From: Podaxis mareebaensis
Lineage: Eukaryota > Basidiomycota > Agaricomycetes > Agaricales > Agaricaceae
DNA: 64,000 nt
Assembly (NCBI GenBank): GCA_018524725.1
Contig: JAEUWP010000470.1
Coordinates: forward strand, 310,001-374,000
Reading direction: 5' to 3'
Within the stretch, counting starts at the first letter, position 1; every line of letters begins with the position of its first letter. The position numbers were made by a program, and so were the translations under genes. Shown here one piece after another: positions 21,901 to 33,614 of the stretch. The notes beneath the pieces are model-generated. The model was not told the DNA's origin and did not search any database. It saw only the letters and a program-made list of their open reading frames with translations.

Positions 21901-22879
21901 GGGCGGCGTTGGATTACGTCTCCACCTGTGGACTCCCATGGTCCCAAAGCAAAAGGAACAAGATTTGCCAGAGCAGTCAGCGCACTGTAATCGTTGAGTA
22001 TTTATTCTTTACGATCTAATCAAGGTTGGAACTCACTTCGACCACGTGACAGTGGTCACAAACAGACCAGGAGCATTGCTTGGTCTGCGCACAAACGGAA
22101 CATAATGGTGAATACCCCGGCACGTCGACATGGCCAGCGACGCGAGCGCTAGACCCTGAACGGGGCGGGAGCGGGAGAGTGGATAGTGGAGGAGATGGGG
22201 TCGTAGCTTGCTTGTTCAAAAAGCTCGTCTTGAGAATGTCATCCAGATCCTCCTTAAAGCTCGTGATAAGCTTCTGGATGTCCTGCTTCGTGGACTGGGC
22301 TGAGCAGCACAAGTTGGCCGAAGAGACCTTTCCTCTTGTACCTTCCAATCCATTACCAACATCCATAGTGCCCGTGGTAGAAGACGTAGAAGAATAGATG
22401 ATAGGAGGTGGTGGAATATGGGATACAAGGGGTGGGGTCATTACATCCGAAGGTCCCGCTCCGGGAGCAAATAAAGACCAGGAATGAGACTCGAAGGGAC
22501 CCGCAGATCCCTGAGATGCGTTTAGGGCCCCACGAGGGGCCTCGTCGTGAAGAGAAAACCTCAAAAGACCTTGAGGCCACAACCATTCTTTGTATGGCTC
22601 AATGCTCTTGTTGTAATCGTCCACAGTGTGAACCTCCCTGCCAATGAGGATCGGGCCTCCTAAAGCTGTATTGGGGGAGAACAGCAACTTAGAGAGGTAA
22701 TAACTGCGACTGATAGAGAAGACGCGATACAACTACACAACTGCAATCAATAATCCCACTTATAATCTTAGAGCTAGCTACCTTACCTGGTTGCACAGCT
22801 GTTGGAAGGTTGGAAATGTGTCGCCTGAGAACGACAGCTTGCGCGTCTCCCCTCCATAGGTCGCTTTGACAGTAAACAT
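18980..22879 (-). CDS. NBR1-type selective autophagy receptor (PB1, ZZ fingers, FW domain)
   Basis: A large multi-exon gene. The N-terminus is a PB1 domain: MFTVKATYGGETRKLSF, FPTFQQLCNQ, then LYRVFSISRSYYLSKL, DYNKSIEPYKEW and LLRFSL. A cysteine module follows (CSVCAQTKQCSWSVCDHC, then CADCSGKSCSFCF) and three ZZ zinc fingers (CDGCENTIEGVRHKCLDC; CDLCDSFIEGDRYKCLDC; CNICTKRIYGTRFKCMHPDC with PDFDLCNGC). After a long Ser/Pro-rich stretch comes the FW/NBR1 domain (FVEDVTVSDGQVFPPGAEFMKCWRM ... PDVAGRYVSYWRLRDGNGKLFGDSIWIEI). The acidic C-terminus holds WEDV and YVLL, possible Atg8-binding motifs. The architecture matches fungal NBR1 homologues, which link cargo to autophagy or ESCRT-dependent vacuolar import. 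Some middle introns are approximate. Confidence 0.85.
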
Positions 22880-23905
22880 TGGTGTCGATATCGATAGGAC
22901 TTGCACGCTGGGACGACGTAGATGGGGAAGGAGGGTAGTCCCTATACTGCGCAGCAATCGCAGCCAGATGACACACTTGCATGGGCGCTTCAGACTCGCC
23001 CACAGTCACGTGTAGGCTCCACCCATCGGATAGGGGTATTATCACATAATTACTCACCTGGCCCAGTGCCTGGCTAAATATGTGTTTCTGTATTTCTATA
23101 CCAGTACAAGCAGACCTACTGCTAAGAAACGCTGAGCGTAAGTGCTAAGGGACTACGCCCCTCTGCAGGGTAGTACTTACAGAAAACTGTTCCAGGATGA
23201 AATGTGGGGGAGCCCGGTGGGGATGATATGTCCGTACGAGCATGAGCCTGACCTCTCGAAGTCCGTATTCTGGCTGCGGTAGACCGATTGCTGTTAACAG
23301 GACTTAATTGATCTCAGCTAAGGTGACGGTGAAGTTCTTGGAAACCTGGGCTCTCAAGATGGCTGGTCACTGCCGTCCTTGAGTACCTACTATAGCCCAT
23401 CCTACACAATTTTCGCTAGACCTTGACATTCGTCCTTAAATGGCCACCACTCCATGTTCTGTCAAGGGTAGTTGTTGGACCAGGTCGGCTCGAAGGACGA
23501 CGGCAAACCTTGTAGTTAGAACATTCGAAACAAAAGCGCACCGTTTAAGGTACTTATATTGCACAACGAGTGACGAAGAAACGTGTTAGTCGCCAATACT
23601 CGCGGACCAAGTGAAATGCGACGCGAGATCACGAAGAGACTTCATCAATTGGGATACAGAGTTTTCTTTCAGTTTCATTAATAGAAGAACGTCCCGATCT
23701 GGTGAACCTGGTCCACCGATCAATATGCAAATTCAGAAAACAGTATGCAGTAACAAGTCACGAAGATATTGCAACGTTCAAGTATTACCTCCGAATCTTG
23801 GGGTATCCGAGACATGTGACTCAAGCAAGCTCAACCTCCGTGATCGATGCCCAGCCTCTGGGTAGGACAATCATTATCAGTAGGGCAACAATAAAGGAGC
23901 GACTA
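22880..23905. other. 1 kb intergenic region upstream of the NBR1-type gene
   Basis: The part next to the NBR1 start contains a good donor signal (CAG|GTGAGT near 23058 on the minus strand), suggesting a 5' UTR intron. The remainder carries only short random frames and the 3' flank of the O-methyltransferase gene. Confidence 0.45.
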
Positions 23906-25747
23906 TTAAACCCACCGTGTAGCATGGACCTTCTTAATCTTGAGACCTCCTTTAGTAACCATCTCCTCCAGCTGAGGGAGAGTGCGCTCGAAAGCTACAA
24001 AAATTGTCAGAAAGTGTGTTGCAGCCTAATACCCAATGACTTACAATTGCAGAGTGCAGTCAAGGCGACATTGATCTGGTGTTGAATCCGGCTTGCCTCG
24101 CCGAAATCAACAGGCACGAACTGAGGGGGAGGTACGGGCTTATAGGTGGTCGGCTCGAGCTTCGAGAGCGACTCTGCGAATGAAGGTCCAGCGCTAGAAA
24201 CAACTGCGGGTTGAATCACAGTATCGATGATCAAGAGGCAACTCTTTTGAGTTTAGGTCAGTTGAGCTTAACGGCACGTAACGGAAAGAAATGACGGGGG
24301 ACTCACGTTCTCATTAAGGACATCGCGAATGTGACGCAGCATTTTAGCACCTAAGGTCAAAGCTACATGAGTGACAGGTCTCAATACCAAGTAATATTGG
24401 GACTTGCCATCCTCAGTGCTCCAGTCATGGAGGACTACGAGGCCTGGTTAGTAGTTCGTTTGTCAAAAGTTGTGCAAGTTGACATACCCCGTTGCATAAC
24501 GTAGACATATTTGCCCTTGCGCTGCTGGGGGGTGAAGAAATCTTGTGCCTCAAAGATGACCTTGTGAGAAAGGTTCTTCGAGGCAATATAAGATTCAGCC
24601 GCCTCCCGAGTTTCTGGGAGATCCTGGACGATGAATTGTTTGATCTCAGGATATCTAAATTTGTTTCAGCTCATGAATGAATGGTGCTTATTGAACGACA
24701 CGAACTTGGCCGCAAGTGAACAGCAAAGAGTTCCCTGTCCACCGCCGACGTCGACGATGCCATCTTTCCCTTTGCAAATTTCGGTCCACGGGAAATCAGC
24801 CGCAACACCAGGGTCGGACGTCGGACCTACGGCGCCCATACTGTGGAATGTTGGTCACTACCATTGACCTATGGCCTGGTCTCAAAAAAAAAACGTACGC
24901 AAGACCAAACTTTACAGCTTCCTGTGGATCCTTGGTTAGCCAACCACCAGCACCGAAGTACGTCACATCAGTGTTGTAAGCTAGCTGGAAAGCGGTGTGG
25001 AAAGGATCAGTATTCTTGCGGAATTCCGGGTCCGGGTGGTTGATCATTGCGGGGTAACTATCAGAAACCTTGCTAAACAGGGCGTTCCTAGTTCGCGGAA
25101 TCAATACAACTGGGCGGCGGTGTGTTTCACAATTTCAAATGCTCACATATACGTAGCCAGGTGGAAACCAGGTTGGTCGTTCTTGATGGTGTTACTCATG
25201 CGGTTATTGGCAAAGTAGCCCTGACGGGTCTCGCGGAACCATCCTTGTGTGATCAGGAGGCGCAGCACTCGCTCTAGTCCAGGGGTGTCAGAGCACTCTA
25301 TTAGCAACAAAAGGCCACATACCAAGTTTCAAGCCGTCGACTCCAGTTTTTTCCGCAATTTCGGGAATGCTGAGACCGTCTTCTGAATCTCCAAGCACGG
25401 TAGCCAAACCGATATCTGCCGCTAGACGCAAGCCAGCAACTTCAAGGTTCATCCAGGTGTTGGCGGCCAGGGCATCGTAGGGTGATTGGATCAACGTTTT
25501 GATGAGACCCTAAGCCACTTAGTTACGCGATTGAATTAAATGTTATAGATCCTACCAAACACGCTAGCGCTGTCCGACGCGCTTCATACATGGCTGGAGT
25601 GGGAAGAAAAGTGATATCGTCCGTGGGATGGGGCTTGGACGTGTTCAAAGAGGGCTCAGAGAGCTGTTGAGAGGCGAGCTCGGCCTTGAACACATCAAGA
25701 GCAGCGTTGAGAGTGTTTTGCAAGCTGGTGATTTCTGAGGGAGACAT
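23906..25747 (-). CDS. SAM-dependent O-methyltransferase (class I, fungal secondary-metabolism type)
   Basis: About 470 residues in several exons. An N-terminal helical dimerisation part (TALACLGLIKTLIQSPYDALAANTWMNLEVAGLRLAADIG and IPEIAEKTGVDGLKL) precedes the Rossmann methyltransferase domain. That domain has GIVDVGGGQGTLCCSLA for SAM binding, IKQFIVQDLPE and RGLVLHDWSTEDG, where the His is the expected catalytic base. The tail ends KKVHATRWV before TAA. Such enzymes methylate phenolic or polyketide hydroxyls; the substrate is unknown and no synthase gene is nearby. A TATA-like sequence lies about 40 bp upstream of the ATG. It is divergent from the DUF6534 gene. Confidence 0.88.
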
Positions 25748-26465
25748 TGTGCAAGTGGATGACTCTTTGTCTCTGCGATGTCTCGATATTTATGAGAAAT
25801 TGCCTTGGGGCACGGGACAACAGATTTTTCATGCTGAGACCACGCAGCTGGAAAATTTGAAGACCTTATACGTCAGGAAATCCAGGATAAGAACATGAGG
25901 CCTCCATGGGGGTTTCTGAAAAGAGGATGATTACTATCTGTGGACCGCTCTCGCGGGACCAACAGGTTACCGCTGGATTGATGAGAGCCATACTAACCAC
26001 TTTTGTGATGCCCACTTCCGTACCGGTGAATGGGGCCGGTATCCTGGAGCCACTGATTGAACCCGATGGGGATTTTCTGGCATAGACTGGTCATAGACTT
26101 TGCCAAATCCGGAGCAACTCATACAGAGAATTGACAGAAATACATGCGGGTCCGGCCCTGTCAGGAAGCTGGTCAACGGATCTGACACCTAAAAGGGTCC
26201 ATGTCACTACTGAAGCAGAAAAACAGAAGTTCCACACAAATTTTTACGAACTCCTTACGGGACTGATGCGTAGGGCCGATGGGTCCTACTGAAAAAAGTT
26301 GACAAAAACTTCTCTCGCTAAGTGCGATCCTCAGGTAGAGGCGCTATGGTTTCTGTATAATGCCATAAACCCTGGTGTATAAAAGTGGTAGCTAGTTGCT
26401 CTTTTCCTCGTCAGCCATACACCATCATATCCCCCCCAGTTGTCTGAACAGCCTCCAAACGTGTC
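25748..26465. other. Divergent promoter region O-methyltransferase / DUF6534
   Basis: 718 bp with promoter-like elements at both ends: a TATA-like ATAAATAT (minus strand, 25786-25793) before the methyltransferase and TATAAAAG (26378-26385) before the DUF6534 gene. No gene is seen. Confidence 0.5.
26378..26385 (+). promoter_or_regulatory. TATA box of the DUF6534 gene
   Basis: TATAAAAG lies 81 bp upstream of the ATG at 26466, with a CT-rich stretch between that could be the initiator region. A strong match to the consensus in the expected position. Confidence 0.6.
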
Positions 26466-27983
26466 ATGGGTGATTTCGATAAGACCGTGGGTGAGTGGAA
26501 CTATTATTAATTACCGCGGGATGTTCTGACGATCGATCTTGGTTAGGCGTTCTATTGCTTGGCCTTTTCTGTAAGATCCTCTTGTTCGGCTAGCTCAGAC
26601 TTAGTCTGATCATTAATCAGTGAACACATATCTGTACGGCCTTGTGACGTATCAGTTTTTGGTCTACAAGAACACGAGTAAGGCTACCCTTCCGTTCTAT
26701 GGTGGGCAAGGTTCTGATCGCACCACTCTACAGAGTTCAATGACCCTTTGTGGATCAAGTATGTTCAATGAGCGGACCAAGAACCTCTGTCTCGACTCTC
26801 TGACATGAACTTTTAGGGCAATTGTGGCCGCTCTTTTCGTTACGGACACGTTGCATAGTGCAGTGCAAGTAACCAATTACATATTCTGGCTGCAATATAA
26901 CTTATTGTTTCCGGCAGGGCAATCTACGCGGGGTGGGAAATGTGGTAAGCAGTATAGTGTCACCTCATATCCAGCCAGGGCATTCAGGGGGTCCCTACTT
27001 TTTAGCGTCACCAATTTTAACCAACCAGAGAAGCTGCTCTGTGAGTGCTATTCGGGTGGTCTTCCTGCTCGGAGTTTTCTGAAGGCCACCTTCAGATGTC
27101 GGATGGACCATTCCATTCACTGCCGTTGCCACTGCCGTCGCAGCGATCCTTACCCAATACTTCCTTGGTCACCGGTGAGTACACATGGTGACGGGTGATT
27201 GCTGGTATTCGGATCACTGACGATAAGTATGCAAGTGTTTTACTGTTGACAAAGAGTAAGATCATCACTGGGGTCATCGGTATTTTGAGTCTTCTAGGGT
27301 TCGGGTTCGGAGTGTATGCCGGTATTGAGTCTGGAATTATCGATGAGTACGTACGTCAATTCGGCGTATCAGGCTGGTGTTCACGTGATGGCTATAGTGT
27401 TCGCCTCTTCAAGCCATTGGAACCCTTCGTTATCTGCTGGCTCGGGTTCCAAACTAGTGCAGACCTCTTAATCACCGGTATGCGATGAAATTGGTGTAAC
27501 AGGAATGTTACTGAGCTTTTTCCAGCTGTGTTGACCTATAGTCTCTCCCGTTCGCGTACCGGATTCCGAAAGACTGATACCATCATTAATCGTCTTATTC
27601 GAGGAGCTATTCAGACAGGACTTTTTGCTTCCATTTTCGCATTGGCAGATCTGTTCAGTTTCCTGCTCCACAGGGAGACGAATCTGTATGCTATGTTTGC
27701 ATATCCCATTGGCCGTATCTACACCAACGTGAGTATCGGATGGTATTTTACGTTTTCGACATCTCAGCTGAACTCCGATTAGACTTTGCTGGACACGCTC
27801 AATGCCCGCGTCGACCTCAAGCAGAGTGCTGCAGGTACCATGGATGCCGACAGTGGTGTAGGTCGTGTACTTTGTGACATTGGCATGATGGATCTGAATG
27901 ATTTTCTAGAACACCTACCGCCTTCAGAACCACAGCCAGACATTGGCGGGTCCAGGCATGTCCGTGCACTCCATCCAAGTTAA
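26466..27983 (+). CDS. DUF6534 multi-pass membrane protein
   Basis: A seven-helix-type protein family common in agaricomycetes, function unknown. Very short first exons encode MGDFDKTVG, then GVLLLGLF, then LNTYLYGLVTYQFLVYKNT. Next come KAIVAALFVTDTLHSAVQV, WTIPFTAVATAVAAILTQYFLGHRMQVFYC, SKIITGVIGILSLLGFGFGVYAGI, the DUF6534 core SADLLITAVLTYSLSRSRTGFRKTDTIINRLIRGAIQTGLFAS and GRIYTNTLLDTLNAR. The core motif R-T-G-F-x-x-T-D followed by I-N-R-L and the terminal L(Y)(S/T)NTLLxTLNAR are diagnostic. The C-terminus is uncertain. Read straight it ends at 27983. A splice after LNAR to 27911 would instead give a tail ending near 28072 (SVHSIQVNKETITDG...). Introns are about 50-60 nt. Confidence 0.78.
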
Positions 27984-28149
27984 TAAGGAGACAATCACAG
28001 ATGGCGCAAGCATTGATGCAAAATACCCCCCGAACGACACAATTTACCCTCCTAGTAAGGTATAAGCGTACACGGGTTCGGAGAAGGCCGCATGTGTCGT
28101 GTTGGTGTTTGTAGAAGGGTGTTGGATACAGATTTACAAAGTTTGCGTG

Positions 28150-28178
28150 TGACGTCACGTGCCTTTATAGAGTATAAG
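28150..28178 (+). promoter_or_regulatory. Composite CRE/E-box and TATA element upstream of the ABZ2-like gene
   Basis: TGACGTCA (28150-28157) overlaps CACGTG (28156-28161), followed by TATAAG (28173-28178). The start codon is at 28238. The first is the bZIP CRE octamer, the second the bHLH E-box core; together they suggest a regulated core promoter. Occupancy is not shown by sequence. Confidence 0.5.
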
Positions 28179-28237
28179 TGATCGCTCAGCCCCGCGTAAT
28201 TAATACATTGTTCTTCACTCGACCCTTCTCATTACCA

Positions 28238-29087
28238 ATGGCTCAAGCACCGGATTACAGTCTTCTTACGACTACGAGATATGATGAAGGTCTGGAGAAG
28301 TTGTCGTGGAATAATGACGACGGCAAACCCTGTCCTTTTCTTCTTCTCCCATTCCACTTTCAGCGCCTCATCAGCGCGACTCGGGTCCACGGGTGGACAG
28401 AAGCTCAAAAGGCCCTGCAGGGGTACGAGCAATTCAAGTCTATGTGTATGAAAGCCGTCGAAGACTTCAGAGCATCGAGTAATGTGAACCACAAAGCTCT
28501 CAGGGTAAGCTTTACTTGAATCTTGCAAGAACATATTCAGATTCGTGATGCAACAGTTGCGGGTCACAATTGACCGTAATGGTGTCTTTCAAACGACTTG
28601 CGCGCCAGTTCAGCCATTTGCCGATGACCCAAGTCTTTTGGCACGCGGAGAACCACCAACTTCCTCGCAGGCCAATGTAATCGAAGTGCGACTCGATCCG
28701 ACGCCAACCATGCCTTCGATTTTTACATCGACTAAAACCACATTCCGACCGCATTATGACGAAGCCCGCGCCAGAAGCAACATCCCGCCCTTAACGTCGC
28801 CTCAAGGGCCAGGATTTGAGGTTCTGTTGATCGACAAGGACAACCATATAATGGAGTCGAGTATCTATAATGTTGCATTTTATCGTTCAGGACGATGGGT
28901 GACGCCCAATGTTAAGTATGGGTGTCTTCCGGGTGTATTTCGGAGGTGGCTTCTTGGGCAAGGTCTTATTGATGAGGACCGGAACGATACGCTTGTCAAG
29001 GAGGCGGTGAAGGATGGGGAATATGTGTTATTATGTAACGGGGCCCAAGGTTGTCGGTTGGGAAAGATTTCTCTGAGTGTTCAGTAG
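28238..29087 (+). CDS. Class IV PLP-dependent enzyme, aminodeoxychorismate lyase-like
   Basis: Two exons (28238-28504, 28557-29087) encode 265 residues. The fold-IV signature is clear: TKTTFRPHYDEARAR, whose first Lys is the expected Schiff-base residue, then GFEVLLIDKDNHIMESSIYNVAFYR, TPNVKYGCLPGVFRRWLL and a C-terminal EYVLLCNGAQGCRLGKISL. This matches fungal ABZ2-type 4-amino-4-deoxychorismate lyases, which make p-aminobenzoate for folate. A branched-chain or D-amino-acid transaminase-like role is less likely given the short length. The acceptor at 28556 rather than 28540 restores the frame. The stop codon overlaps the end of the convergent UTP13 gene by 7 nt. Confidence 0.82.
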
Positions 29088-32000
29088 GCATCTACCTCCA
29101 TTCTATAATTAGCGTCGCCCCCATCAAACATCCCATCATCCATCTCCCCAAGAATGTAATCAATCACATAACTCTCCTGTAATAGTCGGTTCACCTTAGA
29201 TAGATGTCGTTCAGTATATGGGACGATCGCCTCGATCAATTCTTTCATCGCCGTCATTCCAGCTTTGCCAGTGGACGGGGCTGCCTCCTCAGCATCGGCG
29301 AACGACTTGATTGCTGCCTCATCTTCGAAGACCCGCATGACATCGTCCGCTGACCGGAGTTTGACAATGGCAAAGAGAACCCGTTGAGCGACATCGCTTG
29401 TTTTCGCATTTGAATTCCAATTGCGCACGAAGAAAAGAAGTCGCGCAAGGTCCAGAGTTGTGAGGGTACGGATCACTTCATCAACGAGGACATTTCCCGT
29501 GTAAGCCTCTGCTGATGATTCTTCGGCATCGGGAGACGCGATGTCCCTGAATAGAGAGTACAGTCTGCCTGGTTGATTCATGGCGAGGGCAAGCTCCAAG
29601 GCTTTTCTGTAGTCTCGTAGGGCAACGTAGTTCAAGAAGTCTTGATCCCTTTACCACCTTTCAGCACCTGGTAATGTGTCACCGAGCTAAAAGACTCACT
29701 TGACAACCATCTCGGCACGTTTGCTCTCCTTCTCTGCAGCTTCTGCCTCTGTTGAATCTTCCCAGAACGTAACCACGGAATCTGCGGCACCCGAGACAAC
29801 CATCCGGTCATCTGCGCTGATAGCCAGAGCCCAGACCTAGAATACAACTCAGTTTGGGCGATTAGAGCGGGATTGCTGAAAAAAAAAAAAAAACACCTTG
29901 TCTTCATGGTTATCAAGCGTCGCAACACACTCTTCATCCTGAATATTCCAAACCTTCATGAGGCCATCCGATGCGGAGGTCACGAGCTGCAGTCCCATTG
30001 TCAAGAAATCCACCCTTAGGACTGAATTCGTATGTCCTTCAAAGGTCTTGATACACGAAAAATCGTCCAGATTCCAGAGCTTGACAGTTTTATCTCCACT
30101 TCCAGTCGCGATAAGCCGGTCGGTTGGGCTGAATCTTACAGTCCAAACCCCCCGTTTGTGACCTTTGCATGTTCCGAGAAGCTTCAGTTCTCCACGAGCT
30201 GTTGAGTTCTTGGATCCGGGTATGTAAACAATCTCATAGATTTTGGCTGTCTTGTCCTGAGAACCGGACACAAGTAGCCTATTATTGGGAGCGACATCGA
30301 GGGAGTTAATATCCTTGTCATGGGCCTTGAATGTCGTGAGACTGTGACACCGGGTCGCTCTCTGGTTCGAAGAGCCATCTAACTGTCCCACGAGCACAGT
30401 CAGGTCCCACATCTTGATAGTACGGTCCTGACTGCCAGTGAACATGAATGACAATGATTCCGTTTCACCCTGCCGACGGGGCATCGCAATCGCACCAACA
30501 CTTTCGGCGTGTCCCTCGCAAACACCGATACAACGATAGCCCCAATCCGCAGAAGCCTCTGATATGAAAGGCGCCCAAATACGAGCTGTTTTGTCTTTAC
30601 TACCACTGGCGAGTAACTTGCCTCCACCAGAACTCGTGAGGGCCAAAACAATTTCGGTGTGACCCTCCAGTAGTCGGGCGTCAAAGGTTTTGGTGGCATA
30701 TACACGTATCAGTGAAGAGTTTGTAGCAAGTGCGAGGTAGGAGCTTGGCGATTCATCGGATGCTAAAGGGGATGCAAGGAATGCAGCATCAATGATTTCG
30801 TCATTGTAGCCAATGAGCTGGCGTGTGCGCTTCCCCGTCACCAGAGAGTAGCACAGGATATTTTGATCGGCATGAACAGAGGCGAGGGTGGAAGTCGAAG
30901 GCACATATCTGAAGAAAACATTTCATTCAGTCAACATTGCAAGAGCAATACCAAGACCCTTACAGGATATTTGTGATTTGTCGTTGCTCTTCTGAATCAT
31001 CTGTAGTTTCAAGCTCTTCACCCGAGCGCCATAAAACCTCTCCACTCTGACCATCCCATATTTTGATGACACCTTTTGAGCCACCTGTGTAAAAGCAGAG
31101 GTTATTTCTCTGTCCCGCCGCCATAGGAATTTTTTGTTCAGTAGGCAAAAAGCCTACGGCTTCAGCACGCTCCAATACGGGTATCGTTTTCGCCAGGACC
31201 GGGCGTATTGAGGGACTTATTTCCTTCTTTTTTGAGGACTGGGTCGTCGAAGATTTTGCAGAAAGGTCCCAGATCAATGCAACGGAATCTCTTCCCGCAC
31301 TAATCAACCAACGCCCGTCCTCAGATATATCAAGACCCCGAGGAACCGAGACATGTCCTTCGAGCACAGCTTCGGGTTTTCCGCCGGCTGATGATGTCGA
31401 GGCACCACTTGTCAAATTGAATATCCGGATGTGTGTATCAACGGAGGCGGTGACCAGTCGCATGATCGGAGTCTCGAGGGAGGATGCATCGTTTGGGAAA
31501 TGGAAAGCCAGTGCACTGACGACGCCTCCATGTCCTTTGAAAAGGTGTGTCACAAACCCTCGATGAATGTCCCAGACTTTCACTACACCGTCGGCGGAAC
31601 CAGAAGCGAGGTAAGTCGAGGTGGGATCCGCTTTACAAACATGGACAGGAGAATCGTGAGCTCGCGCAATCGTACGGATAGGCTGTATCCGCTTGTTTGT
31701 CGACGGAGTGGGAGGAAGTTCGTAGATGCGGAGGGACAAAGAGGCGGAAAACGTAACGAGATGTGTGCCTGACGGGGTTACACATAACGAATGGATTGTT
31801 TGTGAATCCTGTGCACACGATATTTGTGAGATGACCATGCAAACATGTACACCACTTACCCCAGCAAATCTGCAAATTTCAGTGCCTGTCTCGACGTCTG
31901 TCAGCAGTACGTCCTCTCCTACACAAGTTACAATCCTCGATCCGTCTGGCGTAAAAGTTATTGGACCGGACGTATATAGCGGACCTAACGACCGCACATT

Positions 32001-32094
32001 TTTGAAGCTTATGTAGACGGTTAGAGCATGATCCTAGCGGCAGCCTTGGAACTTACGCAGTTTTGAGCGACGGACGGACTTGTCCAATTGCCAT
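29081..32094 (-). CDS. UTP13: U3 snoRNP / small-subunit processome WD40 protein UTP13
   Basis: Nucleolar scaffold of the UTP-B complex needed for 18S rRNA processing (human TBL3). The first exon encodes MAIGQVRPSLKTA and joins FKNVRSLGPLYTSGPITFTPDG. Many WD40 repeats follow, with typical GH...WD units such as SPVHVCKADPTSTYLASGSADGVVKVWD, GHKRGVWTVRFSPTDRLIATGSGDKTVKLWN and GHTNSVLRVDFLTMGLQLVTSASDGLMKVWN. This number of blades fits two tandem propellers. The C-terminal helical UTP13 domain reads NYVALRDYRKALELALAMNQPGRLYSLF ... GNVLVDEVIRTL, ending VIDYILGEMDDGMFDGG. A homopolymeric A run (29879-29892) lies inside an intron. Length of about 900 residues is as expected. Confidence 0.92.
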
Positions 32095-32447
32095 GATCGA
32101 AGACAAAAAGTCGGATAGAGATCAATCTAGTAAAATATTGTATTTGTTATTATTTGGCGGTGTCAGTGTAACCCTGTGTATAAACTAAGGTATCAGGCAA
32201 TGCACATATAACATCTACATGACCGAGCAGGCTGGTGCGGGGAAAAGAAAAGAGTCATACGTGTCCGAGCACATGGAGTGATCCATCATTCCAAGGCCTA
32301 GCATCGCGAAATTTACTGTACAGGTCGCGTAAATTGCCTATCCAGCAATTCGGTGCGGCCGCACGAATCCATGAAAACGTAAATATCGAAAAACCTCATA
32401 CCACCCTTATGCGGGGGAGGAAGGCAAGGGGAGGGAGCATGAGCGAG
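32095..32447. other. Intergenic region UTP13 promoter / forkhead 3' flank
   Basis: 353 bp between two genes read in the same direction. No gene or clear motif. Confidence 0.5.
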
Positions 32448-33614
32448 CTATGAAGGATGCCGTGGATACGGTTGGTGGGAATTTCTGAGTGCGTCCTCTG
32501 CGCTCCTCCTCCTTGCTGACTCCTCATCAAGGGCTCTCTCTGCCTCTCGTCTTCTTCGTCGTTCGTGCTCTAACAAAGTCTCCGTTTCCCTCAGTAGTGA
32601 ACGCGTCCTTGATGCTTCTGCCTGTGCCTGAGCTAGTTGCTCCGACAGCCTGAGAGAGACCGAGACTGCCTCGGCGGACTGTCGGCGTAAGCTTCCTATC
32701 TCCATTTGCATGCGCTCAATGAGGCTTTCTGAGTTCTTGTCAAGAGTGGAGAAGGGTGGCAATGCGTAAGACGACACTGTTGATGGTATATAACTGCTGC
32801 TTGCAGCTGTGTTAGAGCGCCGGTCGTGTCGTGTTGCAGTCACCTCCTCCTCGCTTTCGTAAGATTCGTCTTCGCTGGTGTCATCCTGTGTTGACTTCAT
32901 GTCTTCCTCATTATCATCCTCGTCCTCGTCTGAGGGAACTTCTGTTTCAGGGGGGGAAGGAGAGGACTTGCGCGGACGACCGCGCCTTTTAGTGCCACTG
33001 GTTTCTGCCTTCGAGGTGCGGCCGCGTTTACGAGGTCGCTTGGTCCCAGGGGGTGCAGCAAGGTTAACAGTCCAATATGAGCCAAAGCCTGGGTCCGTCA
33101 CGGGGCGAGGCTGCCGCTCAAAGAGTCGATTTAGGGAGAGGTGGTGGCGGACGGATTGCTGCATATATAGATATGAGCGTATTTAGCTTCAGAGACAGGA
33201 AGATAACCTTACCTTCCATGTCGGCCCCGCAGTACGATAGTATGGATACTTGGCCTCCATAGCGGCATATATTTCACGAATTGTGAGACGCTTTTTTGGG
33301 CTGCCCAGAATTGCACATCGAAGAATGACAGGGAGGGTGTGTTGAGGACGGCCGTCGGTATCAGGGAGACAATCTAGCGTGTCTGGGCAGTCAGGATGCA
33401 TTCTGTGTTCATGTTTTGAGGTGTCTTCCTGAAGGTCGACAGTAGTGGGACCATTCGAGGACGGGGACGAGGGTTCCGCGGAGGACTGGTGTTCCATATT
33501 TACGAGCAGACTGGGGTTGGGGTAAACAATAGGAAGGAATTGGGAAGAGGGGACGTACTTGTCTGTTTTGTTCTGATCATTATCTGGGTTGAGGATATTG
33601 TAGAGACTGGACAT
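32448..33614 (-). CDS. Forkhead transcription factor
   Basis: Three exons give about 370 residues. The first (from ATG 33614, MSSLYNILNPDNDQNKTD) is joined by removal of a 49-nt intron to NLLVNMEHQSSAEP. The forkhead winged helix follows: LPVILRCAILGSPKKRLTIREIYAAMEAKYPYYR, TAGPTWKQSVRHHLSLNRLFERQPRP and FGSYWTVN. WKQSVRHHLSLN is the DNA-recognition helix, and an intron falls inside it after TWK. Downstream is a basic segment with AT-hook-like RGRPRK, a long acidic stretch (DEDEDDNEEDM) and a C-terminal coiled coil rich in Arg/Glu (SARRRSAEDAL). The family regulates cell cycle, meiosis or development; no more specific assignment is possible. Confidence 0.9.

Noticed and set aside
22689..23057. 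A 122-codon frame overlapping the start of the NBR1-type gene.
   Set aside because: It begins with GTG, not ATG, and lies in a different frame from the clear PB1 domain starting at 22879.
24885..24894. A-rich run near a methyltransferase exon, and a similar one at 29879-29892 in UTP13, considered as frameshifts.
   Set aside because: Both fall in introns and the exons on each side join in frame.
23906..27983. O-methyltransferase and neighbours considered as a secondary-metabolite cluster.
   Set aside because: No polyketide synthase, peptide synthetase, terpene cyclase or P450 gene is present nearby.
32878..33186. Ser/Arg-rich frame on the plus strand opposite the forkhead gene.
   Set aside because: It is the antisense shadow of the acidic and basic stretches of the forkhead protein.
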